Positions 7,704-14,733 of a DNA stretch of 18,276 nucleotides are shown here, one piece after another (within the stretch, counting starts at the first letter, position 1; each line of letters starts with the position of its first letter). The translations under genes and the position numbers were made by a program. Under the pieces are notes generated by a model. That model saw nothing but the letters and a program-made list of their open reading frames with translations. It made no database searches and was not told where the DNA came from. Origin of the DNA: Euryarchaeota archaeon UBA126 (GTDB lineage: Archaea; Thermoplasmatota; Poseidoniia; Poseidoniales; Thalassarchaeaceae); the NCBI GenBank assembly GCA_002497025.1, contig DAMG01000024.1, forward strand, positions 1 through 18,276. Reading direction: 5' to 3'.

Positions 7704-8714
7704 TCAGGCTTCTAATTCGTCAGACCAGTCACCGCTACGAGCTAGACTATTCATTGCCGCTCTATGAGCAAATGCATTTTGACTCTCTTCATTTGAACCG
7801 CTTGCCCAAGTCTGTAAAGCGTGAGCTAGTAAGGCCCTGCCATAAGAATAAGATAATTGCCAAGGATGTTCGACCGCCATACCATTCATCAAATTGAGAT
7901 GTGCTGTTGCATCCTCATCTGACTGACCTCCAGAGAGGAATACAATACCGGGAAGCTCGTGTGGAACATGTGCGGTAAGGCAATCCACTGTCATTTGTGC
8001 TGCCTTCTCTCTATTTCCTTGATCTTCGCAGGATTTTCCAGGTAAGATCATGTTTGGTTTGAGTAAAGCCCCAGGGAGGTGGACACCTTGGACCTTGCAC
8101 TCTACAAAGGTAGCATCGAGGATTCTTGCGGTGATATCGAAACATGTTTGTGAGTCGTGATTGCCGTCCATCAAGACTTCTGGCTCAATTATTGGAACCA
8201 AGCCCTGTTCCTGACAAATTGCAGCATATCTAGCAAGAGCATGTGCATTTGTGGAAATATTGGCCTCACTGGGCATCCCATCTCCAATTCGAATTACTGC
8301 TCGCCATTTTGCAAATCTAGCGCCCAAAGCGAAGTACTCCGTGCACCTTTCACGTAGTCCATCCAATCCTTCCGTGACTTTCTCACCAGAATGATTAGCC
8401 AATTCCTTGGCACCTGTATCTACTTTAATCCCAGGGTGAATTCCACGACTTGCGAGATATTCGGGTATTGGCGTACCGTCATCCATTTTTTGACGGATGG
8501 TCTCATCAAAGAGTATCACACCACTAATGGCAGATTCGTATTCAGGTGTGGCGAAAATATTTGCTCGATAGGCTCGACGAGTTTCTGGAGATGGTTCAAC
8601 ACCCACTGTCTCGAGTCTGTTTGACATTGTTCCGTTGCTTTCATCCGCGGCCAGAATCCCTCTTCCGGGCGCTACAAGTTCTCTCGCTGTTTTCTCAAGT
8701 AGTTCGGTGTCCAT
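7704..8714 (-). CDS. Class I fructose-bisphosphate aldolase (glycolytic, eukaryote/bacteria-like type)
   Basis: This enzyme interconverts fructose 1,6-bisphosphate and the two triose phosphates in glycolysis and gluconeogenesis through a Schiff base. The 336-residue protein matches the classical animal/plant-type family, not the shorter archaeal FbaB type. GILAADESNGTMSNRL (19-34) holds the active-site Asp, GVILFDETIRQ (65-75) is typical, IKVDTG (96-101) holds one substrate-binding Lys, FAKWRAV (134-140) another, IIEPEVL (175-181) the acid/base Glu, and GALLKPNMILPG (215-226) the Schiff-base Lys at 219. GGQSDEDAT (262-270) closes the phosphate site. The C terminus lacks the terminal Tyr of the mammalian enzymes. 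I chose the ATG at 8714 over a TTG 36 bases upstream because GAGGT (8721-8725) sits 6 bases before it and the family N terminus fits. It is the last gene of the minus-strand moaE-moaC-glpX-aldolase unit. Confidence 0.93.
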   Translation of the reverse strand: MDTELLEKTARELVAPGRGILAADESNGTMSNRLETVGVEPSPETRRAYRANIFATPEYESAISGVILFDETIRQKMDDGTPIPEYLASRGIHPGIKVDTGAKELANHSGEKVTEGLDGLRERCTEYFALGARFAKWRAVIRIGDGMPSEANISTNAHALARYAAICQEQGLVPIIEPEVLMDGNHDSQTCFDITARILDATFVECKVQGVHLPGALLKPNMILPGKSCEDQGNREKAAQMTVDCLTAHVPHELPGIVFLSGGQSDEDATAHLNLMNGMAVEHPWQLSYSYGRALLAHALQTWASGSNEESQNAFAHRAAMNSLARSGDWSDELEA

Positions 8715-8783
8715 TGTCGAACCTCGACCGGACGTGGTGGGATTAGGCAAAGAATCCTTTGATGGTAAAGTATGGAATTTACT

Positions 8784-9737
8784 TCATGCTGAGCGAATGT
8801 TATCGACGAACTTGTGAGCACCACTTGCTACATCGATTACCTCTGATTGGACTGAAAAACGACCATCTGACAATTCTTCAACTCCGAAGGTTCTACCTGG
8901 ACAAACTCCAGTTCCAATGAATACTGCATCTTCGCTAGCACAGAGTTCATCTCTACCCCAAAGCCTCTCTATGTCGCCATCAATCATCGCTTCAGCGCGC
9001 TCCCTATGCCCTTCATTCTTGAACACAAGTCGCCCCTCAAATGGAGCCCCTAAACCTCTCAACGCAGTGGCTGTTATTACCCCCTCTGGGGCAGCACCAA
9101 TTCCCATTAGCATATCAATTTCCGATTGGGGATCAGCGGCGTTTAGTGCCGCTGAAACATCTCCATCTCCAATCAATACAACATTCACATTATGCTGATT
9201 TAATTCTGAAATAAGTTTCTCATGTCTAGGCCTATCCATTACAACGATATTGAGTTCAGACTCCTTCTTCTCCAAGGCTGTGGCAGCGGCCTCAACATTG
9301 TAGGCGGTCGAAGCATCGAGACTGATTACACCCTCTAACTCAGCGGATCCAGCGATTTTGTTCATATAACAATCTGGCGCATGAAGTAGAGTTCCACGTG
9401 GTGCTGCAGCAAGAACGGCCATTGCATTTGGAAGGTCAAGTGCTACATGATTTGTGCATTCGAGGGGGTCTACTGCAATATCTATCGAGGGCGCATTTGG
9501 GTTGCCTTGCATAGATCCTAGTGGCTCTCCAATCCATAACATAGGAGCGTCATCACGCTCTCCTTCTCCGATGGCAACCCTACCATCGAATGGAACCTGA
9601 TCAAAGATTGCTCTCATGGCTTCCACTGCTGCGCCATCAGCGGCTTTACCGTCTCCCTTACCTCGCCATGCGGCTGCTGCAATCGCAGCGGCTTCGGTCG
9701 CTGCAAGAAAATGACTCTCTAAATCGATGGTCGCCAT
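8784..9737 (-). CDS. glpX: Class II fructose-1,6-bisphosphatase (GlpX type)
   Basis: This enzyme removes the 1-phosphate from fructose 1,6-bisphosphate, the one-way step of gluconeogenesis. The 317-residue length is normal for GlpX. Family motifs are clear: GKGDGKAADGAAVEAMR (26-42) with the metal-binding Asp, VAIGEGERDDAPML (54-67), IDIAVDPLECTNHVA (85-99) with the metal-binding Asp and Glu, and GIGAAPEGVITATAL further on with the late Glu. The usual DPLEGT reads DPLECT, a Gly-to-Cys change beside the metal site. The ATG at 9737 has GAGGT four bases upstream (9742-9746). It lies 25 bases after moaC and 69 bases before the aldolase, so phosphatase and aldolase are probably made together. Many archaea use one bifunctional aldolase/phosphatase for both steps; here they are two bacterial-type enzymes. 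Assignment firm. Confidence 0.93.
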   Translation of the reverse strand: MATIDLESHFLAATEAAAIAAAAWRGKGDGKAADGAAVEAMRAIFDQVPFDGRVAIGEGERDDAPMLWIGEPLGSMQGNPNAPSIDIAVDPLECTNHVALDLPNAMAVLAAAPRGTLLHAPDCYMNKIAGSAELEGVISLDASTAYNVEAAATALEKKESELNIVVMDRPRHEKLISELNQHNVNVVLIGDGDVSAALNAADPQSEIDMLMGIGAAPEGVITATALRGLGAPFEGRLVFKNEGHRERAEAMIDGDIERLWGRDELCASEDAVFIGTGVCPGRTFGVEELSDGRFSVQSEVIDVASGAHKFVDNIRSA

Positions 9738-9762
9738 GAAGACCTCGAATAGCGTTCAGCCT

Positions 9763-10221
9763 TCAATCATGCGGGTCGCCCTTGCTCTTTCTGAGAACCC
9801 TTACTCCGTCAATTTGAGCGGCTGGATATTGACCATTAGCATCTTTTTCCACAGATTTTAGCATGTCCCAAGCACACAACAGGCCTGCATTAACTCCGCA
9901 TAAAGCCTCCATTTCAACACCGGTTGTCCAGTGTGTACGTACTGAAACCGTACATCTCAGAAATTCATCAGCGACAGACCAATCGACTGTGCATCCTTCA
10001 ATTGGTATAGGGTGACAATGAGGGAGAAGACGTGGCGTTTCTTTTACAGCTTGAATTGCCGCAACTGTAGATGCTTCTCGAACGTCTCCTTTTACCGAGC
10101 GACCATTTTTCACAATATCCAAGCTTTCGGGAGATAGTCTAAGGACACCTGTAGCAACAGCTTCTCGAGCGATAATTGGTTTTGAACCCACATCGACAAT
10201 TCCAGTAAAAGAATCCTCCAT
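9763..10221 (-). CDS. moaC: Cyclic pyranopterin monophosphate synthase MoaC
   Basis: MoaC converts the rearranged GTP product of MoaA into cyclic pyranopterin monophosphate, the first pterin intermediate of molybdenum cofactor. The protein has 152 residues, close to the family size. It begins with the standard GIVDVGSKPIIAREAVATG (7-25), followed by VKGDVREASTVAAIQAVKET (43-62), LLPHCHPIPIEG (64-75) and TGVEMEALCGVNAGLL (99-114), then WDMLKSVEKD with the conserved Asp-Met-Lys. These cover the active-site His and Lys regions. The final GGKSG tail of bacterial MoaC is reduced to KSKGD. The ATG at 10221 has GAGGT seven bases upstream (10229-10233). It lies 79 bases after moaE and 25 before glpX in one minus-strand unit. 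No moaA is seen in the window. Confidence 0.93.
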   Translation of the reverse strand: MEDSFTGIVDVGSKPIIAREAVATGVLRLSPESLDIVKNGRSVKGDVREASTVAAIQAVKETPRLLPHCHPIPIEGCTVDWSVADEFLRCTVSVRTHWTTGVEMEALCGVNAGLLCAWDMLKSVEKDANGQYPAAQIDGVRVLRKSKGDPHD

Positions 10222-10300
10222 TCCTCAGACCTCAAAAATGCCGAGGGTCTACTACTTATTCAGTAATCCCCTTCGAAAAGATGGATTCGATAGAGAGAAA

Positions 10301-10723
10301 TTAGCCGAGTCCTGACTTCCAAATTTCACCGTCGGCACGGACCTCTTTTTTCCAAAGAGGAGCTTGTGATTTCAACTCTGAAATCAGCCATGAGCAAGCT
10401 TCGAATCCTTCTGTACGATGAGGGCTAGCTACATGAATGCAAACTATCGGTTCCTGTGGGTGCACAACTCCTGTCCGGTGAGCCATCACCACAGAATTAA
10501 TCGAAAATTTTTCCACAGCCTCTAGTCCAAGTCGTTGGAGAACGGAGGGGAGCATCTCTTCCCAGGCGTCGAATTCTAATTTTTCAACTTCTACTCCATC
10601 TTCCATTCCCCTAGTTAATCCAACAAATGTAACTACACTGCCGCAACCTTCGGTGTCAATTTGATCGCGGAGTGCTTCAGGATTGAGAGTATCCCCTTCC
10701 ACTCGCACCACCACCCGGGCCAT
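10301..10723 (-). CDS. moaE: Molybdopterin synthase catalytic subunit MoaE
   Basis: MoaE, with the sulfur carrier MoaD, inserts two sulfurs into cyclic pyranopterin monophosphate to make molybdopterin. Family features are GSVVTFVGLTRG (28-39 counted from Met 10723), the EFDAWEEMLP segment, VVMAHRTGVVHPQEPIVCIHV with the conserved His-Arg, SPHRTEGFEA, and the C-terminal KSQAPLWKKEVRADGEIW with the catalytic Lys. The frame also allows an ATG at 10741, giving MGVWQC first. I prefer 10723 because MARVVVRVEG matches the family start and leaves 27 bases to the divergent FAD gene for a promoter, but neither start has a good ribosome-binding site. It heads the minus-strand unit; moaD is not seen here. 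Assignment firm, start uncertain. Confidence 0.9.
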   Translation of the reverse strand: MARVVVRVEGDTLNPEALRDQIDTEGCGSVVTFVGLTRGMEDGVEVEKLEFDAWEEMLPSVLQRLGLEAVEKFSINSVVMAHRTGVVHPQEPIVCIHVASPHRTEGFEACSWLISELKSQAPLWKKEVRADGEIWKSGLG

Positions 10724-10736
10724 ACATTGCCATACA
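10719..10736. repeat. Direct repeat GCCATACA x2 in a divergent promoter
   Basis: GCCATACA occurs at 10719-10726 and again at 10729-10736, ten bases apart, so both copies face the same side of the helix. They sit where the moaE and FAD-oxidoreductase starts face each other. They may be a protein-binding site, or the repeat may simply be part of the 5' end of moaE if translation starts at 10741. Confidence 0.3.
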
Positions 10737-10750
10737 CCCATAGTGCTTCA

Positions 10751-12028
10751 ATGCCTCGACTTGGCGAGGAACCATTCAAAACACGGCATCAGAGTGGATT
10801 GATTGTGCCTGGACGCGTGGACATTCTAGGAGCGGGCCTTTCGGGACTCTCTGCTGCTACAATACTCGCGCGTAATGGTTACGATGTCCAAGTACATGAA
10901 GTTCGTCAGGATTCTGGCGCTAGATTTGATGGGGATTTTCAGGGCATTGAGAATTGGACAAGTGATGTCGATTTTTTTGAACAAATGCGTCAATGGGGGT
11001 TAGATCCTGATGAGTTCAAATCTGATGCATTCAGTATTGTGGATCTAATTCATCCCGACGATGAAATAACTAATCCGATTACTGACGGAGTTGCGTTCAG
11101 AGTTGTAGAAAGAGGAACTGATGAACATTGTATTGATCAAGGATTCAAGAGAATGGCACTTGATGCAGGGGCAACTATCCACTATGGAACAAGAAAAGAA
11201 TCGAATGAGTGTCAAATTATAGCGGCCGGACCTAAGGATTCAAGCGCAGTTGCCTTTGGAGAAATTTTTCATACTGACCATGAAAATATTGTCGCATTCC
11301 AACTTAACGACAAGTTAGCACCCGGAGCATATTCTTACCTGATTATCATCGATGGAATTGGGTTAATTTGTACCTGTCTTTGGAGAAAACAAAAGAAGTC
11401 TGGTAGGTATCTGAACGAAACCATCGCTTGGTACGAGGAGCATTACGAACTGAACAGAAAACCAATCAAGAGAGTGGGGGGTAAAGGAGACTTTTCTATT
11501 CCCGATCGATACATTCACGATGGGCGTCATTACGTTGGTGAAGCAGGTGGTTTACAAGACTTCATGTGGGGCTTTGGTATGCGCTACGCCATCACTAGTG
11601 GAGTATACGCTGCACACTCCATAATGGGTCAAAGTGACTATGAGAAAAAGGTCCGTAATCACCTAGTACCATTGATCAAGGTGAGCGCAATAAATCGGTT
11701 CTTGATGAATCGTTTAGGCGATCGAGGATTCAAGATGGTTGCAAACTACTGGATGCGTCATCAAGCCCGGAAGGGAGACGGTCTAGAATTCATGAAGTGG
11801 GTTTACCAACCGGGGATTTTTAGAAGAGCGCTTTGGCCTATTGTTCGACTAGGTATGTTAAGAAGAAAAAGGATGGAGGATGGCAGAACAGTATCAAGGA
11901 TGCCGTTCAGAAAATCTCTCGCTCGGGATATTTGGGAACCCACCGTTCGGGCTGAAGAAATCGGTCAACAATGGAAGCAAATTCAAAGAGGCGGAGGCGC
12001 CATTTCATTCAGCGAATCTGACGATTGA
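10751..12028 (+). CDS. FAD-dependent oxidoreductase, geranylgeranyl-reductase-like
   Basis: This is a 425-residue flavoprotein of the GR2 fold. The FAD-binding Rossmann motif is VDILGAGLSGLSAATILARN (23-42) followed by a strand ending VQVHE, where Glu50 should hold the ribose. The second FAD motif is YVGEAGGLQDFMWGFGMRYA (261-280), the counterpart of the GDAAG...GxGI motif of geranylgeranyl reductases and related hydroxylases. The C-terminal 110 residues are basic and helical with no clear membrane helix. The ATG at 10751 is chosen; an in-frame TTG at 10661 would lie inside moaE and is unlikely. The gene opens the plus-strand acyl-CoA cluster, 64 bases before the enoyl-CoA hydratase. The family includes lipid double-bond reductases and aromatic hydroxylases. 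A role in archaeal lipid saturation is possible, but the neighbours suggest a part in the ring-oxidation cluster. Substrate unknown. Confidence 0.72.
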   Translation: MPRLGEEPFKTRHQSGLIVPGRVDILGAGLSGLSAATILARNGYDVQVHEVRQDSGARFDGDFQGIENWTSDVDFFEQMRQWGLDPDEFKSDAFSIVDLIHPDDEITNPITDGVAFRVVERGTDEHCIDQGFKRMALDAGATIHYGTRKESNECQIIAAGPKDSSAVAFGEIFHTDHENIVAFQLNDKLAPGAYSYLIIIDGIGLICTCLWRKQKKSGRYLNETIAWYEEHYELNRKPIKRVGGKGDFSIPDRYIHDGRHYVGEAGGLQDFMWGFGMRYAITSGVYAAHSIMGQSDYEKKVRNHLVPLIKVSAINRFLMNRLGDRGFKMVANYWMRHQARKGDGLEFMKWVYQPGIFRRALWPIVRLGMLRRKRMEDGRTVSRMPFRKSLARDIWEPTVRAEEIGQQWKQIQRGGGAISFSESDD

Positions 12029-12063
12029 GGATGAATTTTTACCACTGCCATTCAGCCGTTTGA

Positions 12064-12085
12064 TTCATATCTCGACCTATGGTCG
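12064..12085 (+). promoter_or_regulatory. TATA-like element and palindrome before the enoyl-CoA hydratase
   Basis: TTCATAT (12064-12070) lies about 25 bases before the ATG at 12093, the spacing expected for a leaderless archaeal transcript. Right after it, CGACC-TAT-GGTCG (12073-12085) is a perfect inverted repeat ending 7 bases before the ATG. A protein bound there would cover the start site, so it could be a repressor operator. No Shine-Dalgarno sequence is present. Confidence 0.4.
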
Positions 12086-12092
12086 CCAAGTT

Positions 12093-12950
12093 ATGACGTC
12101 ATGGCCAGACCTAGAGCCAATGCCCAACCGCCTAGTGAACTACGGAGTAACTGACAACGGTATCGCAATCATCGAACTTGCGTCGAACTCCGCTGGTGCT
12201 CCCCTAGAAGGAGACGAGGTAGGACCGAACACCTACACTCATGAAATGATGAGAGATATCGACACCGCAGTCGTAAGGGCTCGATTCAATGATGATGTTA
12301 GTGTGATTCTAATCACCGGTAATGGACACAAGTTCTTCTCGGCCGGAGCATCAATTCAGATGCTAAACTCGGTTACTCCTGGATTCAAGTACAATTTTTG
12401 CCTTCATGCAAATGAAACTCTAAGCCGGCTTGAACAGACTCCAAAGTTGGTAATTTGTGCTATCAATGGGCACGCAGTTGGTGGAGGATTAGAGATTGCA
12501 ATGGCTTGCGACATTAGAATAGCAAGAAAGGATAGTGGAAAGTGTGGACTTCCTGAAATCAATCTCGGTGTTTTAGCAGGTACTGGAGGTACGGCTAGAC
12601 TATCACGAATTATAGGTAAATCAAGAGCTCTTGAATACATGGTCAGTGGAGAATTAATGGCATTTGAGAAGGCTAAGGAAATGGATCTCATCAACGATGT
12701 TTGGGATGGTTCTCTTGACGAATTCCGCCAAGATGTCCTAGACTACGCAGGACAGTTCACTCTGCCATACAAGGCCACCTTAGCGGTTGGAAACATCAAG
12801 CGCTCGGTTCAATCTGGACCTGAGATGCCTTTCGAATACCACCTCGCGCTCGAGAGAGAGTTACAAGCAGCCCTCTTCAACAGTGATGATGCGAAGGAAG
12901 GAATAGCGGCTTACGTTGACCGCCGAACTCCTCGCTTCGAAGGAAAGTGA
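12093..12950 (+). CDS. Enoyl-CoA hydratase (crotonase family)
   Basis: This crotonase-family enzyme should add water across the double bond of a 2-enoyl-CoA. Counting from ATG 12093 (285 residues), the oxyanion-hole segment is FFSAGASIQML (81-91). The core GHAVGGGLEIAMACDIRIA (126-144) carries the first catalytic Glu at 134, and CGLPEINLGVLAGTGGTARL (151-170) carries the second at 155. Both Glu residues of a true hydratase are thus present, unlike in the PaaG-like protein later in the window. The open frame extends back to 11880, but that would overlap the FAD gene by 149 bases in another frame and adds unrelated residues; ATG 12120 is a further option. A TATA-like element and a palindrome precede the chosen start. 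It lies upstream of the diiron oxygenase unit with its own promoter. Substrate not defined. Confidence 0.88.
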   Translation: MTSWPDLEPMPNRLVNYGVTDNGIAIIELASNSAGAPLEGDEVGPNTYTHEMMRDIDTAVVRARFNDDVSVILITGNGHKFFSAGASIQMLNSVTPGFKYNFCLHANETLSRLEQTPKLVICAINGHAVGGGLEIAMACDIRIARKDSGKCGLPEINLGVLAGTGGTARLSRIIGKSRALEYMVSGELMAFEKAKEMDLINDVWDGSLDEFRQDVLDYAGQFTLPYKATLAVGNIKRSVQSGPEMPFEYHLALERELQAALFNSDDAKEGIAAYVDRRTPRFEGK

Positions 12951-12966
12951 ACTTGTCTTTCAGTAA

Positions 12967-12985
12967 TCTAAGACTACGTCTTAGA
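12967..12985. promoter_or_regulatory. Perfect palindrome upstream of the diiron oxygenase promoter
   Basis: TCTAAGAC-TAC-GTCTTAGA is a perfect inverted repeat with 8-base arms and a 3-base centre, in a 73-bp gap. It is 17 bp after the hydratase stop and just before a TATA-like sequence. No T-run follows it, so an operator is favoured over a terminator, but an RNA hairpin ending the hydratase transcript cannot be excluded. Confidence 0.5.
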
Positions 12986-12991
12986 AGCAGT

Positions 12992-13001
12992 CATTGATAT
13001 A
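12992..13001 (+). promoter_or_regulatory. TATA-like promoter element of the diiron oxygenase operon
   Basis: CATTGATATA (12992-13001) lies about 25 bases before the ATG at 13024. That is the usual distance from box A to the transcription start, so the mRNA is probably leaderless. No Shine-Dalgarno sequence precedes that ATG. Confidence 0.45.
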
Positions 13002-13023
13002 CAGGTTGCCTTTGGCCTTAGAC

Positions 13024-14166
13024 ATGAGCGAGACAGAGATTGTTCAGGACTACTCTCCAAATTTTGAAGCCTGGATTAGCGATTTCCAAGAATGGCAGAC
13101 TCGAATTGGCTTCGACCCATCGTGGTTGGGGGATTACAGATTCGATATCAAATTCGATTGGGACACCGCAGGAAGCAGCATCGAATTCGGAGATTTTGAA
13201 GGTATGCCAAAGTGGCAAAGAAGAATGCAAATCCCTCAGCAAAACATCAGAGATGCAATCATCTCTATGGTGAGTGTTCAGGGAGATACCGAGTTTGCTA
13301 GTGTGGAACAACAAAACCACCTGCTAGATACAGCACCAACTGAGTATGACAAAAAGTCTGCTCTGAGAATCATGTGCGAAGAGCAGAGGCATGGTTGGCA
13401 AATGGCATATCTCCTCTGTACTTACTTTGGAGAACATGGCGTCAGAGAGGCTGCAAAGTTGCTTGAGAGAAATGCCCAGGAAGGAACCAGAATCCTCGGT
13501 TCATTCAATGCACCTATCGACCATTGGCTTGATTTCTTCTGCTTTACTCACTTTATCGACCGCGATGGAAAGTTCCAACTGAAGATGCTCAGTACCTCTT
13601 CCTTCCAACCATTGGCCGCATCTATGGGACCTATGCTCAAGGAGGAATCATTCCACCTTGGAACCGGAGCCAATGGACTACGAAGGATTGTCAAGCAAGG
13701 AGTAATTCCATGTGCACTCTTACAGAAATACATCAACAAGTGGGTCAGTACAGGTTTGGACCTGTTTGGAACTGACGATTCGAGCAGCGCTCAGTGGGCC
13801 TATGTATACGGAATAAAGGGGCGATACGACGAAAGAGAATCAGAAGACGATGCCGATCGAGCTCATCTCAACGAGGCAAGCCGAGAAATATACTTCCAAG
13901 AATTGAGAGATGAGATGCGACGTATCTCAAAGGCTCGAAAAGATGGCGAGCCTGAGTTGACAATTCCATCAGATAAATTCAACCGTGGAATTGGAAAATA
14001 TGCAGGAAAGAAATACACTCTCGAAGGCGAAGAATTCGAAGGCAGCGATGCTGATTGGGATGCTTACCTAATAGATGTACTACCGACCGATGAAGACGAA
14101 GACCGTCTGATAAATGAATACATGCAACAAGAATGGATTCAATACCGCGAGTGGAAGGGCGACTGA
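13024..14166 (+). CDS. BoxB/PaaA-like diiron aryl-CoA oxygenase
   Basis: This 380-residue ferritin-like protein resembles the catalytic subunits of benzoyl-CoA epoxidase (BoxB) and phenylacetyl-CoA epoxidase (PaaA), which use a diiron centre and O2 to add one oxygen to an aromatic ring on CoA. Candidate iron ligands are Glu90 in GDTEFASVEQQ, Glu120 and His123 in MCEEQRHGWQM, Asp179 in THFIDRDGKFQL, and Glu208 and His211 in MLKEESFHLGTG. This is the ordered Glu, ExxH, Asp, ExxH set, with spacings of 30, 59 and 29 residues. The Asp in the third position is more BoxB-like as I recall that family. Its size lies between PaaA (about 310) and BoxB (about 470). An acidic tail follows residue 330. ATG 13024 is chosen; a TTG at 12994 overlaps the promoter. 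It heads a four-gene unit with a 2-base gap to the next gene. No BoxA or PaaE-type reductase is in the window. Family likely; the exact substrate is inference. Confidence 0.82.
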   Translation: MSETEIVQDYSPNFEAWISDFQEWQTRIGFDPSWLGDYRFDIKFDWDTAGSSIEFGDFEGMPKWQRRMQIPQQNIRDAIISMVSVQGDTEFASVEQQNHLLDTAPTEYDKKSALRIMCEEQRHGWQMAYLLCTYFGEHGVREAAKLLERNAQEGTRILGSFNAPIDHWLDFFCFTHFIDRDGKFQLKMLSTSSFQPLAASMGPMLKEESFHLGTGANGLRRIVKQGVIPCALLQKYINKWVSTGLDLFGTDDSSSAQWAYVYGIKGRYDERESEDDADRAHLNEASREIYFQELRDEMRRISKARKDGEPELTIPSDKFNRGIGKYAGKKYTLEGEEFEGSDADWDAYLIDVLPTDEDEDRLINEYMQQEWIQYREWKGD

Positions 14167-14168
14167 AG

Positions 14169-14729
14169 ATGCAACATCTAGCACTACTCGCCTTTGACAA
14201 GGAACGCTGCAAGCCATTCTTTGACAGGCTTACTGAACTATTCCATGAGCACCACCACTCTTCGGAACAAAACCCAGAGAGATACGAAGAATTACTCTAT
14301 CGCATTCACAGACCATATACCAACGACATGCTCGATATGGTAGATGACTGGATGGGTGTAGGCAAGCGGGAATGGAGAGAGGAAACCACTAGAGAAGTCA
14401 AACTAGCAATGTACGCTATTCGATACCCTGACACTCTACTTATCGACTCCTTCACAGAAGGTGCTAGATCAGATATCCGTAGACTCTCAGCATACCTACA
14501 CTTCACCCATCATACCTACGCAATTTGGGATGAAGATACGCGCAAAGGCTTAGCAAAGTTAGGCATTGATATTCCTGCGACTGAAGTAGCTGACCCATTC
14601 ATCTACGGCGCTTACGTCTCTGCGATTGAATTGCTAAAGGACGTAGCACCATTCACCTGCTTCTTAGAGCATGATGTCCCTCGACAACGGCTATTCCAAG
14701 CTGCCCTTGCAGCCTACGGTAGGGAGTGA
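14169..14729 (+). CDS. Unrecognised helical protein coupled to the diiron oxygenase gene
   Basis: This is a 186-residue protein with no family I recognise. It looks all-helical and polar, rich in His and aromatic residues near its N terminus (LFHEHHHSSEQNPERYEELL) and in the middle (LHFTHHTYAIWDED). There is no membrane segment, signal peptide or Cys cluster. A few Glu and His residues occur, but not in the paired ExxH order of a diiron site. The ATG at 14169 begins two bases after the oxygenase stop; an in-frame ATG at 14133 would overlap that gene. It is followed after 4 bases by the dehydrogenase. The tight coupling suggests a partner or structural subunit of the oxygenase, in the way PaaC supports PaaA, or a separate enzyme of the pathway. 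This is inference from position only. Confidence 0.75.
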   Translation: MQHLALLAFDKERCKPFFDRLTELFHEHHHSSEQNPERYEELLYRIHRPYTNDMLDMVDDWMGVGKREWREETTREVKLAMYAIRYPDTLLIDSFTEGARSDIRRLSAYLHFTHHTYAIWDEDTRKGLAKLGIDIPATEVADPFIYGAYVSAIELLKDVAPFTCFLEHDVPRQRLFQAALAAYGRE

Positions 14730-14733
14730 TTGG

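Noticed and set aside
7681..7718. Imperfect inverted repeat GAATTGAAG / CTTCTAATTC at the convergent ends of the small paralog and the aldolase
   Set aside because: The loop is 19 bases and one base is bulged, and both arms are mostly coding, so a terminator call is too weak.
8715..8750. TTG start extending the aldolase by 12 residues
   Set aside because: ATG 8714 has a GAGGT site at good spacing and gives the normal family N terminus.
10661..10750. TTG start extending the FAD oxidoreductase by 30 residues
   Set aside because: It lies within moaE on the other strand, and ATG 10751 leaves a complete FAD-binding fold.
11880..12092. Upstream start extending the hydratase by 71 residues
   Set aside because: It would overlap the FAD gene by 149 bases, and the added residues do not resemble crotonase proteins.
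12994..13023. TTG start extending the diiron oxygenase by 10 residues
   Set aside because: It falls inside the TATA-like element; ATG 13024 is better placed.
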